Source of the DNA: Candidatus Curtissbacteria bacterium RIFCSPHIGHO2_01_FULL_41_11
Lineage (GTDB): Bacteria; Patescibacteriota; Microgenomatia; Curtissbacterales; GWA2-41-24
Direction of reading: 5' to 3'
Assembly (NCBI GenBank): GCA_001776335.1
Contig: MFAZ01000009.1
Span: 1-11,738 of the forward strand
DNA: 11,738 nucleotides
In this document: in pieces, positions 1 through 6,296 of the stretch
Position numbering within the stretch: position 1 is the stretch's first letter
Layout of the letters: each line of letters starts with the position of its first letter
The notes under the pieces: generated by a model
What the model was told of the DNA's origin: nothing
The model's input: only the letters and a program-made list of their open reading frames with translations
The model's database searches: none
Translations under genes and position numbers: made by a program

Positions 1-82
1 CAACCAAGCTCACAAACCCTGCCCCCACATCTCTCGAAGCGCAGGAACCGAATCCGTGAAATCTGGGTAAGAAATTATTTGA

Positions 83-508
83 CTATTTAGTTCTTTGGAA
101 AACACCAAGCGCGTTAGGGAATATCTCTTCAAATCTGTCAAAAATTTGCGGTTCTCCTAAGGCATTTGCATAACCTTGAAGAAAATCCGCCCGCAACTCA
201 ACGTCTTCTGCTAAACCGAATTCTAAAAGATTAACATTATCCACGTCTCTACCCATCCTTGTTGCAACCTCTGGACGTGAAAGCCCTTTAACCTCACGCT
301 CTCTCCACCAAAACCTACCCAATCTGCTTAGCCATTCCGCAGAGCCTTCTGCCTCGACTTTGATGTCGCATCGCTTCATATAATGTGGAAGTCTCCCAAT
401 TACTTTTAGCATGAACCTCTCAAGTTCGTCTGCCTCCGCTACATTACGACGAATTTGCTCTCTCGACTGGTGAGCTTGTTCGTCCGATGGATTTGGTCTG
501 TCTCCCAT
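83..508 (-). CDS. small XRE-type helix-turn-helix protein
   Basis: A 141-residue protein if translation begins at the ATG at 508. The frame runs upstream to 568, but a TATAAT box at 526-521 lies inside that extension and a promoter cannot sit within its own coding region, so the shorter start is preferred. Residues about 63-118 look like a divergent XRE/HTH_3 DNA-binding domain: an arginine-rich first helix (WWREREVKG), the LSRPEVATRMGR helix-turn-helix core, and a closing helix ending in ANALG. The N-terminal 60 residues are polar, charged and helical, without a recognised domain. No signal peptide or membrane segment is visible. It is divergent from lepA with about 100 bp between starts, so it could act on that shared region; this is inference. 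The specific regulon is unknown. Confidence 0.7.
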   Translation of the reverse strand: MGDRPNPSDEQAHQSREQIRRNVAEADELERFMLKVIGRLPHYMKRCDIKVEAEGSAEWLSRLGRFWWREREVKGLSRPEVATRMGRDVDNVNLLEFGLAEDVELRADFLQGYANALGEPQIFDRFEEIFPNALGVFQRTK

Positions 509-520
509 ATGCTTGAGCGC

Positions 521-549
521 ATTATACTTTGGAGTTTTTATATATGCAA
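521..549 (-). promoter_or_regulatory. promoter of the HTH gene
   Basis: Reading the minus strand, TTGCAT (549-544), a 17-base spacer and a perfect TATAAT (526-521). The -10 ends 12 bases before the ATG at 508, so the predicted mRNA leader is about 5 bases. There is no Shine-Dalgarno sequence. Confidence 0.6.
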
Positions 550-561
550 AATAAATATTGC
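546..561. promoter_or_regulatory. possible operator palindrome
   Basis: GCAAAATAAATATTGC is an imperfect palindrome with 6 of 8 base pairs matching. It overlaps the -35 of the HTH gene and lies 12 bp upstream of the lepA -35. A self-regulating HTH protein often binds such a site, but the composition is AT-rich and chance is a real alternative. Confidence 0.2.
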
Positions 562-573
562 TGCGCACACTAT

Positions 574-603
574 TTGGAACCTTGGTACTGCATGAAATAT
601 ACT
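574..603 (+). promoter_or_regulatory. lepA promoter
   Basis: TTGGAA (574-579), 18-base spacer, TATACT (598-603). The -10 ends 6 bases before the ATG at 610, which places the expected transcription start on or beside the A of the ATG. The message would be leaderless. Confidence 0.55.
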
Positions 604-609
604 TCCTCT

Positions 610-2355
610 ATGAATATCAGAAATTTCGCCATCATTGCACACATAGACCACGGCAAATCAACGCTCGCCGACCGAGTCATGGAGATCTGCGGTGCAGTAG
701 GGAGTACTCATCAAGCTCAACTTCTCGACTCACTTGAGTTGGAACGCGAACACGGCATTACGATCAAACTCAAGGCGATCCGTCTTGACTATGCACTAGG
801 CACTCATCACTATACACTGAATCTAATCGATACTCCCGGTCACGTTGATTTTTCCTATGAAGTCTCAAGATCTCTTGCGTCTGTTGAAGGAGCAATTCTT
901 CTGGTCGATGCAACCCAGGGAATTCAGGCGCAAACTCTTTCCAACTTCAATCTCGCACTCAACGCTAATCTAACGATAATTCCTGTTATCAACAAAATTG
1001 ACTCACCTCAAGCAGAAGTCGAAAAAACAAAAGACGAGTTAATGTCGCTCGGATTTACCGAAGCAGAAATCTTAAAAGTTTCTGCTAAAACAGGCGAGAA
1101 TGTAGAATCTATCATTCAGGCAATTATCGAAAGAATTCCTGAACCTAAATCTACAACCAATGTGCCACAAGCATTAATCTTTGATTCGTCACTTGATCCT
1201 TATAAAGGGGTTGTTGCAACAGTCCGCTTGTTTGGAGGAGAAATAAAAACAGGGGACAACGTTTCATTTTTGGCAACTGGGGCTCAAACAGAAATCCTCC
1301 AGGTTGGTTTTCTTTCCCCAAAGCCCACTTTTATCGATAAAATCACAGCAGGCGAAGTTGGATTCATTGTCACTAATTTAAAAGACATTACCAAAGTCAA
1401 AGTAGGGGATACTATTACAAATCCAAAAGATCCAGCATATCCGCTTTCCGGTTATCAGGAAGCCAAACCGGTTGTATTTCTCTCATTTTACCCGACAGAC
1501 ACTCACGATCTTACCAAACTAAAAAATGGTCTTGAAAAACTAAAGCTCAACGATGCATCCCTGACATTTTCTCCGGAATCCACAGTTAGCCTGGGCATGG
1601 GTTTCCGGGTGGGATTTCTTGGTCTTTTGCATGCCCAGATTACCCAGGAGCGACTCGAGCGCGAATACGACCTTGATATCATTGCAACATCGCCTTCGGT
1701 CAATTTCCAGATAGACGGACGAGAAATAAACAAGCCTTCGGATTTTGACCCCACCGCAAAAGAAGTGGAAGAGCCTTACGCACAAGTTACCATCTTTGCG
1801 CCGGAAAAATATTACGGAGCCATATCAAATCTAGTCCACGATAGGCGGGGAGAGGTAACAAATATCGAAAACATCGGTGCTTTGCAAAAGACCGAGGCCA
1901 CTATCCCTCTTTTGGATTTATTAGTAGGCTTCTACGATACTTTAAAAACTGTCTCCTCAGGGTATGCTTCCCTGGATTTTGAAGTTAGTGGCTATCGCTC
2001 TGCAAAACTTGTCAAACTCGATATTCTTATTAACCATGAACCAATCGAAGGACTGGCGCAAATCGTTCCAAGCGAAAAAGCCGAAACCATCGGCAGAAAG
2101 TTTGTCGAAAAGTTAAAAGAAGCCATTCCCCGTCAGCAGATACCGGTGCCAATACAGGCTGCAATCGGAGGCAAAATTATAGCTCGCGAAACGATAGCCA
2201 GCTTTCGAAAAGACGTTACGGCCAAACTATACGGCGGCGATGTCACCCGCAAGATGAAGCTACTGGAAAAACAAAAAAAGGGCAAAAAAAGAATGAGACG
2301 TTTTGGCCAAGTCGACATACCACAAGAAGCATTTTTAGCGGTCCTAAAAATCTGA
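610..2355 (+). CDS. lepA: translation elongation factor 4 (LepA GTPase)
   Basis: A 581-residue cytoplasmic ribosome-associated GTPase of the EF-G superfamily, reported to act in back-translocation, stalled-ribosome handling or initiation. G-motifs are all present: P-loop AHIDHGKST (10-18), GITIK (49-53), DTPGH (74-78), NKID (128-131) and SAKTG (158-162). The EF-G-like domains follow, and the LepA-specific C-terminal domain closes the protein with the conserved block ending VDIPQEAFLAVLKI. Length matches the family (about 600). The frame is open upstream to 529 with ATGs at 592 and 610; 610 is chosen because MNIRNFAIIAHIDHGKST is the usual family N-terminus and because the 592 ATG lies between the -35 and -10 boxes. 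No Shine-Dalgarno precedes it. It sits upstream of the hrcA cluster, as in many Firmicutes. Termination at TGA argues for the standard bacterial code. Confidence 0.97.
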   Translation: MNIRNFAIIAHIDHGKSTLADRVMEICGAVGSTHQAQLLDSLELEREHGITIKLKAIRLDYALGTHHYTLNLIDTPGHVDFSYEVSRSLASVEGAILLVDATQGIQAQTLSNFNLALNANLTIIPVINKIDSPQAEVEKTKDELMSLGFTEAEILKVSAKTGENVESIIQAIIERIPEPKSTTNVPQALIFDSSLDPYKGVVATVRLFGGEIKTGDNVSFLATGAQTEILQVGFLSPKPTFIDKITAGEVGFIVTNLKDITKVKVGDTITNPKDPAYPLSGYQEAKPVVFLSFYPTDTHDLTKLKNGLEKLKLNDASLTFSPESTVSLGMGFRVGFLGLLHAQITQERLEREYDLDIIATSPSVNFQIDGREINKPSDFDPTAKEVEEPYAQVTIFAPEKYYGAISNLVHDRRGEVTNIENIGALQKTEATIPLLDLLVGFYDTLKTVSSGYASLDFEVSGYRSAKLVKLDILINHEPIEGLAQIVPSEKAETIGRKFVEKLKEAIPRQQIPVPIQAAIGGKIIARETIASFRKDVTAKLYGGDVTRKMKLLEKQKKGKKRMRRFGQVDIPQEAFLAVLKI

Positions 2356-2364
2356 AAGATTTTT
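2346..2364. repeat. inverted repeat centred on the lepA stop codon
   Basis: AAAAATCT (2346-2353), loop GAA, AGATTTTT (2357-2364) is a perfect 8-bp inverted repeat with the TGA stop at 2353-2355 at its centre. The 3' arm ends in five T residues, so it could act as a weak terminator, but the stem has only one G-C pair. Confidence 0.35.
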
Positions 2365-2365
2365 A

Positions 2366-2385
2366 CCCTGAGCGAAGTCGAAGGG
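2366..2385 (+). repeat. dispersed repeat, copy 1
   Basis: CCCTGAGCGAAGTCGAAGGG lies 10 bases after the lepA stop. A 19/20 copy lies at 4027-4046 and a 17/20 inverted copy at 2781-2800; an interrupted relative lies at 8174-8213. Its ends (CCCT/AGGG) are complementary. Similar short motifs are widespread in several bacterial groups; mechanism of spread is not known from this sequence. Confidence 0.75.
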
Positions 2386-2431
2386 CCAAGATGCCTTCCT
2401 TGCGGTTTTGAAAATCTAAATAACTTGCTCT

Positions 2432-2451
2432 GCATATTTTTTAGAATATGC
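2432..2451. repeat. AT-rich hairpin upstream of the 91-residue gene
   Basis: GCATATT (2432-2438) pairs perfectly with AATATGC (2445-2451) around a 6-base loop. No T-run follows, so it does not look like a standard intrinsic terminator. It lies 13 bp upstream of the next promoter's -35. Confidence 0.3.
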
Positions 2452-2464
2452 TGAAAAACCAAGC

Positions 2465-2493
2465 TTGCAAAAGCCAATAAATTACCCTATAAT
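2465..2493 (+). promoter_or_regulatory. promoter of the 91-residue gene
   Basis: TTGCAA (2465-2470), 17-base spacer, perfect TATAAT (2488-2493). The ATG at 2505 begins 11 bases after the -10, so the leader is about 5 bases and carries no Shine-Dalgarno. Confidence 0.7.
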
Positions 2494-2504
2494 ATTTCAC
2501 TAAT

Positions 2505-2780
2505 ATGTTAGAAAGACAACAAGAGTTCAGCCGTCGTGATGGGAAAAATGCAGCATCTCAGGCGCAAAAAATCGTCCTAGAGCACATGATTCCGGGAATT
2601 ACGCAAAAAGAGGAAGCAATCGAGCACCATATCAGAAAATCCAGTAGTAAAAATCAAGATGTTTCAACAGCGCATTTAGCAGCCCTGAGATATCTTTTGC
2701 TTGATCTAGCTCAAAATCGGAATAGCCTTCCTTATTTTGAAATTTACTACCAATACTTGTTATCGCCAAAAGGGTCTTGA
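2505..2780 (+). CDS. uncharacterised 91-residue protein
   Basis: I do not recognise a family. The product is a small soluble, probably all-helical protein: a charged N-terminus (LERQQEFSRRDGKN), a helix around residues 15-30, and a more hydrophobic C-terminal part (residues about 56-86) rich in Leu and Tyr, ending LLSPKGS. It has no cysteine, no signal peptide and no clear membrane segment. The strong promoter directly upstream supports its being expressed. It occupies the place between lepA and hrcA where Firmicutes usually carry hemW; it bears no resemblance to that radical SAM protein. The TGA stop lies inside a hairpin (2770-2785). Function unknown. Confidence 0.65.
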   Translation: MLERQQEFSRRDGKNAASQAQKIVLEHMIPGITQKEEAIEHHIRKSSSKNQDVSTAHLAALRYLLLDLAQNRNSLPYFEIYYQYLLSPKGS

Positions 2781-2810
2781 CCCTTCGACCTAACTCAGGG
2801 TCTTCGACCC
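2770..2810. repeat. hairpin cluster with inverted copy 2 of the dispersed repeat
   Basis: Three structures overlap: AAGGGTC-TT-GACCCTT (2770-2785) around the stop codon, CCCTTCGACCTAACTCAGGG (2781-2800, the reverse complement of the 2366 repeat at 17/20), and GGGTC-TTC-GACCC (2798-2810). The decamer GGGTCTTGAC at 2772-2781 recurs at 2819-2828, where it supplies the hrcA -35 box. The cluster could stop or stabilise the upstream transcript, but lacks a T-run. Confidence 0.6.
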
Positions 2811-2823
2811 ATATGAACGGGTC

Positions 2824-2852
2824 TTGACAACTATTAGCACTCGTTGTATATT
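2824..2852 (+). promoter_or_regulatory. heat-shock operon promoter (hrcA)
   Basis: Perfect TTGACA (2824-2829), 17-base spacer, TATATT (2847-2852). The start is expected near 2859, 8-9 bases before the hrcA ATG, with no Shine-Dalgarno. The CIRCE-like operator lies over the spacer, the -10 and the start site, so HrcA binding should exclude RNA polymerase. Confidence 0.85.
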
Positions 2853-2861
2853 AAGTGCTAA
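2834..2861. promoter_or_regulatory. CIRCE-like HrcA operator
   Basis: TTAGCACTC (2834-2842) and AAGTGCTAA (2853-2861) are the two CIRCE arms; the left arm matches consensus exactly and the right arm has A for G at its inner base. The spacer is 10 bases where the classic element TTAGCACTC-N9-GAGTGCTAA has 9. The outer 8 bp of each arm pair perfectly. Its place directly before hrcA makes autoregulation by HrcA very likely. Confidence 0.88.
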
Positions 2862-2867
2862 TCAACC

Positions 2868-3590
2868 ATGGACTTAACAGATAGGCAGAAAAAATTACTT
2901 CGGGCAGTCATCGAAAAATACATCGAAACCGCCGAACCGGTAGGGTCTGAAACCATAGAAAAAGAAGCCGGTCTTGGGGTCTCTCCTGCAACCATCAGAA
3001 ACGAAATGGTTCGCCTAACTGCACTTGGATATCTCAAACAGCCACACACGTCAGCAGGCCGCGTTCCGACCTCCATGGGTATGAAATTTTTTGTGGATCA
3101 ATTAATGGAGGAAAAATCTCTTTCCTTAAAAGATGAAGTTGCCATAAAAGAAGAGCTTCAGGAAGAAAATCAACCTTTCGACAAACTTCTAAAACATACC
3201 GCTCGTGTTTTAGCAGACCAGACTCACTCACTGGCGCTTGCCACCAACGAAGACAACGACATATACGCAGCCGGTATGGCCAATATTTTGGATATGCCGG
3301 AATTTTATGACATCGATATCACAAAAACCGTTCTTTCCCTGCTAGACAAGGTTGAAATGCTCTCTCAAATTCTGGGACAGCTTTCTCCCGAAGAACAGAC
3401 AAAAATTTTATTTGGCGAGGAACTTGGAGTGCAGTATCTGGAACCATGCGGATTTGTAGTAACCAGATATCAAATGCCAAACCATCGTGGAGTTTTAGCA
3501 GTTATCGGTCCTTCCCGTCTTAACTACCCCGTGGTAATCCCTACAATGAGATATTTTTCGCAGATTTTATCAAACTACATCGTAATTTAA
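2868..3590 (+). CDS. hrcA: heat-inducible transcription repressor HrcA, shortened form
   Basis: Cytoplasmic repressor of chaperone genes that binds CIRCE. The N-terminal winged helix (about 1-75) is well conserved: LTDRQKKLLRAVIEKYIETAEPVGS, then VSPATIRNEMVRLTALGYLKQPHTSAGRVPT. A GAF-like C-terminal region is visible in two parts: LLKHTARVLADQTHSLAL (about 107-124), then the distal part starting YAAGMANILDMPEF (133-146) and ending VLAVIGPSRLNYPVVIPTMRYFSQILSNYI. At 240 residues it is about 100 shorter than the usual 340. The missing piece falls between residues about 124 and 133, where family members carry the rest of the GAF core and the inserted dimerisation domain. The frame is intact, so this looks like an evolved compact form rather than a broken gene. 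First gene of the operon, 5 bp before grpE. Confidence 0.93.
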   Translation: MDLTDRQKKLLRAVIEKYIETAEPVGSETIEKEAGLGVSPATIRNEMVRLTALGYLKQPHTSAGRVPTSMGMKFFVDQLMEEKSLSLKDEVAIKEELQEENQPFDKLLKHTARVLADQTHSLALATNEDNDIYAAGMANILDMPEFYDIDITKTVLSLLDKVEMLSQILGQLSPEEQTKILFGEELGVQYLEPCGFVVTRYQMPNHRGVLAVIGPSRLNYPVVIPTMRYFSQILSNYIVI

Positions 3591-3595
3591 ATTTT

Positions 3596-4111
3596 ATGAA
3601 AAATAGCAAAAAACAAACTGCTCAAAAAGACGATATGGCCAAAAAACAACTGGAAGACCAGCTCAAGCGCGCACTCGCTGATTATCATAACTTGGAAAGA
3701 CGGGTGGAGGAAGAAAGAAGACTTTTGAGTCAACTTTCAAGCGCGCTACTGATTGAAAAGTTTCTGCCCGTATTAGATAACCTTGAAAACGCCCAAAAAC
3801 ACCTAAACGATCAGGGCTTGGACATAGTTATCAAACAATTTAAAGACATCTTGAGCACGGAAGGCGTGGAGGAAATTGAATCAGAAGGAACCCACTTCGA
3901 CCCGCATTTTCATGAGGCAGTTGACACTGAAGAAGGCCCGGAAAAAGGGAAGATTGTGAAGGTTATCAGAAAAGGTTATAAAATAGGAGATAAGGTACTG
4001 CGAGCAGCTCAAGTAGTTGTCGAAGACCCTGAGCAAAGTCGAAGGGTAGAAAATCCTGTAGTCGAAGAAGTAGCAGAAGATGCAGCCCAGGAGGTAGCAG
4101 AAAATGTTTAA
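3596..4111 (+). CDS. grpE: nucleotide exchange factor GrpE
   Basis: A 171-residue cytoplasmic cochaperone that releases ADP from DnaK. A long charged coiled-coil helix (about 12-90) contains ALADYHNLERR and FLPVLDNLENA; the C-terminal beta domain follows with GTHFDPHFHEAVD (98-110), KVIRKGYKIGDKVLRAAQVVV (122-142). The acidic tail after residue 143 is unusual: residues 144-151 are encoded by a copy of the dispersed repeat, followed by a Val/Glu/Ala-rich stretch. No Shine-Dalgarno stands before the ATG, which lies 5 bp after the hrcA stop. The last codons overlap the next gene by 8 bp. Confidence 0.95.
   Translation: MKNSKKQTAQKDDMAKKQLEDQLKRALADYHNLERRVEEERRLLSQLSSALLIEKFLPVLDNLENAQKHLNDQGLDIVIKQFKDILSTEGVEEIESEGTHFDPHFHEAVDTEEGPEKGKIVKVIRKGYKIGDKVLRAAQVVVEDPEQSRRVENPVVEEVAEDAAQEVAENV
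4027..4046 (+). repeat. dispersed repeat, copy 3, inside grpE
   Basis: CCCTGAGCAAAGTCGAAGGG differs from the 2366 copy at one base. It is read in frame as part of the GrpE tail (DPEQSRRV), just past the conserved beta domain, which suggests that the repeat entered or extended a tolerant C-terminus. Confidence 0.8.
4089..4095 (+). promoter_or_regulatory. Shine-Dalgarno for the 87-residue gene
   Basis: AGGAGGT, 8 bases before the ATG at 4104, inside the end of grpE. This is the strongest ribosome binding site in the heat-shock cluster and settles the start of the downstream gene. Confidence 0.75.
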
Positions 4112-4367
4112 CCATGTAATTAACACTGGAGGTTTGTTGATTGGCCACCTTCACGATCACTATGGGAAAGATTGGGTATACTTTGACATGACTAAAGATA
4201 GCACTGGAGAAACTCATAAATTTAAAGATCCTAAAACTAGCAAAATAGTAACAAAAAAAGTTGTATCAACAACGGAAGATGGTTTTAAAGTCGGATTTGA
4301 ACTTTTATTGAAAGATATAATAAATGGAAAAATTGAAGATAAAGTTTATCAAATGAAAGGGGAATAA
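4104..4367 (+). CDS. uncharacterised 87-residue protein between grpE and dnaK
   Basis: I do not recognise the family. It is a small soluble protein with a His-rich start (GGLLIGHLHDHYGKDWVYFDM), a Lys/Thr-rich middle (residues about 31-56) and an amphipathic C-terminal helix (GFELLLKDIINGKIEDKVYQ). No cysteine or membrane segment. The alternation of short charged and aromatic stretches in the first 60 residues suggests beta strands. Evidence that it is real: an optimal Shine-Dalgarno, an 8-bp overlap with grpE, and a 1-bp TAATG overlap with dnaK, which gives translational coupling on both sides. Lying between a cochaperone and its Hsp70, it may have a chaperone-related role, but that is inference from position only. 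Confidence 0.75.
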   Translation: MFNHVINTGGLLIGHLHDHYGKDWVYFDMTKDSTGETHKFKDPKTSKIVTKKVVSTTEDGFKVGFELLLKDIINGKIEDKVYQMKGE

Positions 4368-6292
4368 TGAGTAAAATTATTGGCATCGATTTAGGTACGA
4401 CAAATTCATGCGTTGCGGTTGTGGAGGCCGGCAAACCAAAAGTTATCCACAGCGCCGAAGGTAGAAACATTATTCCTTCTGTGGTTGATCCAACCAAACA
4501 TATAGTTGGTGACGTTGCGAAACGCCAAATGATCGTTAACCCCAAAACAACAATTTTTTCCATCAAGCGCCTTATGGGAAGAAAGTACAAAGATCCGGAA
4601 GTTCAGCGCGACCTTAAATGGTTATCTTACGACATCAAAGAAGGCAGAGACGGTATGGCTGTTGTTAGTGTCGAAGGCAAAGATTACACCCCACAGGAAA
4701 TCTCGGCTATGATTCTCGGGAAAATCAAAAAGGATGCCGAAAGCTATCTTGGCGGCACTGTCGATCACGCAGTAATTACGGTTCCGGCCTATTTTGACGA
4801 TTCTCAAAGGCAGGCCACCAAACAAGCCGGAGAAATTGCCGGTCTCAAGGTCGACAGAATCATAAACGAACCAACAGCTGCTGCACTCGCCTATGGTCTG
4901 GAAAAATCTCACGGCCACACAATTGCCGTTTACGATCTTGGTGGCGGAACTTTTGACATTTCTGTTTTGGAACTTGGCGAAGGCGTTTTCGAAGTCAAAG
5001 CCACCAATGGTGATACCCACTTGGGAGGGGACGATTTCGATCAAAAGATCCTCGAATATTTGATGGATGAATTCAAAAAAGAAAGCGGAGTCGACGTTTC
5101 GAAAGATCGTCAGGCACTTCAACGCCTAAGAGACGCAGCCGAAAAAGCCAAAATTGAACTTTCCACCACTTCGGAAACAGAAATTTCCATCCCCTATCTG
5201 ACCGCGGATCAATCCGGTCCGAAACATTTACAACTCAAACTCTCGCGGGCGAAACTCGAGGCTATAGTTGGCGATCTGGTCGAAAAAACTTTTGGTCCGG
5301 TTAAAGATGTTCTCAAAGACGCCAAAATAGATTCAAAATCAATCGACGAGATAGTTCTCGTAGGTGGAATGACCAGAATGCCTCTGGTTGTTCAAAAGGT
5401 CCAGGAATTTTTTGGCAAAGAACCGCATAAAGGAATTAATCCTGATGAAGTAGTCGCAGTTGGTGCTGCAGTGCAGGGCGCGGTTTTGGGCGGCGAGATG
5501 AAAGAAATGGTTCTTCTCGATGTCACCCCGCTCACTCTCGGTATTGAGACCCTGGGTGCTGTTTCAACACCGCTTATTTCCAGAAACACGACTATCCCGA
5601 CTTCAAAAACTGAAGTCTTCTCGACAGCTGCCGACAATCAAACTTCTGTCGAAATTAATGTTCTACAGGGTGAAAGACCAATGGCAGCAGATAACAAATC
5701 TCTCGGAAGATTTCATCTTGACGGTATCCCCCCCGCACCCCGGGGCGTTCCTCAAATCGAAGTTACTTTCGATCTCGACGCATCAGGAATCTTAAATGTT
5801 AAAGCCAAGGACAAAGCAACCGGCAAAGAGCAGTCTATAAAAATTACCGGCTCAACAGGTCTAACCGACGAAGAAATTCAAAGGATGACCAAAGAGGCGG
5901 AAGAACACGCCAAGGAAGACGAAACCAAAAAAGAGGAAATCGAAACCAGAAACAAAGCAGATTCCCTGGTATACCAGGCAGAAAAATCCCTTAAAGACGC
6001 CGGGGATAAAGTCCCGGCAGATGTTAAATCGGAAGTCGAAGAAAAGATCAAAGCCGTAAAAGAAGTGCAATCCTCAGGATCTGTAGACGAAGTTAAAACC
6101 AAAACCGAAGAACTTTCATCTGTCCTCTCCAAAATAGGTGAATCGATGTATGGTCAGCAAGGTCAACCCGGTCAACAGGATCAACCGCAAACAGATGGTC
6201 AGCCGGCAGGCGAACCAGACAGCCAAACACCACCGGAAGATCAAAGCAAGACCGACTCGGGCGATGTCCAGGAAGGCGAAGTCGTAAAATAA
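4367..6292 (+). CDS. dnaK: molecular chaperone DnaK (Hsp70)
   Basis: A 641-residue ATP-dependent cytoplasmic chaperone, the central component of the DnaK-DnaJ-GrpE cycle. The ATPase domain shows IGIDLGTTNSCVAV (5-18), VYDLGGGTFDISVLE (188-202) and IVLVGGMTRMPLV (329-341). The interdomain linker VLLDVTPL is at 382-389, the substrate-binding beta domain about 390-500 and the helical lid about 500-595. A Gln/Pro/Asp-rich disordered tail (596-641) ends EGEVVK. Residues 71-110 contain the roughly 23-residue insert (KDPEVQRDLKWLSYDIKE) found in Gram-negative-type DnaK and absent from Firmicute DnaK. The start at 4367 is preceded by AAGGGG (4356-4361) and overlaps the preceding stop by one base. Part of the tail coding sequence (6248-6278) resembles the repeat downstream of dnaJ. 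Confidence 0.98.
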   Translation: MSKIIGIDLGTTNSCVAVVEAGKPKVIHSAEGRNIIPSVVDPTKHIVGDVAKRQMIVNPKTTIFSIKRLMGRKYKDPEVQRDLKWLSYDIKEGRDGMAVVSVEGKDYTPQEISAMILGKIKKDAESYLGGTVDHAVITVPAYFDDSQRQATKQAGEIAGLKVDRIINEPTAAALAYGLEKSHGHTIAVYDLGGGTFDISVLELGEGVFEVKATNGDTHLGGDDFDQKILEYLMDEFKKESGVDVSKDRQALQRLRDAAEKAKIELSTTSETEISIPYLTADQSGPKHLQLKLSRAKLEAIVGDLVEKTFGPVKDVLKDAKIDSKSIDEIVLVGGMTRMPLVVQKVQEFFGKEPHKGINPDEVVAVGAAVQGAVLGGEMKEMVLLDVTPLTLGIETLGAVSTPLISRNTTIPTSKTEVFSTAADNQTSVEINVLQGERPMAADNKSLGRFHLDGIPPAPRGVPQIEVTFDLDASGILNVKAKDKATGKEQSIKITGSTGLTDEEIQRMTKEAEEHAKEDETKKEEIETRNKADSLVYQAEKSLKDAGDKVPADVKSEVEEKIKAVKEVQSSGSVDEVKTKTEELSSVLSKIGESMYGQQGQPGQQDQPQTDGQPAGEPDSQTPPEDQSKTDSGDVQEGEVVK

Positions 6293-6296
6293 TACG

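Noticed and set aside
1..82. Possible end of a neighbouring gene or a tRNA fragment (GGAACCGAATCC looked like a T-arm).
   Set aside because: Two + frames stop here (59, 90) and no frame shows a recognisable protein; the arm does not fit a cloverleaf. The segment is too short at the window edge to call.
529..609. N-terminal extension of LepA from upstream TTG or ATG codons.
   Set aside because: The extension (EFLYMQNKYCCAHYL) is unlike LepA, covers the promoter boxes, and the family N-terminus begins at 610.
2366..2810. CRISPR array, suggested by repeated GGGTC/CCCTGAG units.
   Set aside because: Copies vary in orientation and spacing, are only 20 bases, and no regular spacers or cas genes are present.
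3881..4217. Minus-strand frames across grpE and the 87-residue gene.
   Set aside because: Shadows of well-supported plus-strand genes; they have no promoter or ribosome site and a Phe/Leu-rich composition typical of antisense frames.
4622..5122. 166-residue minus-strand frame within dnaK.
   Set aside because: It is the antisense of a conserved ATPase domain, whose codon bias leaves long open antisense frames. No independent start signals.
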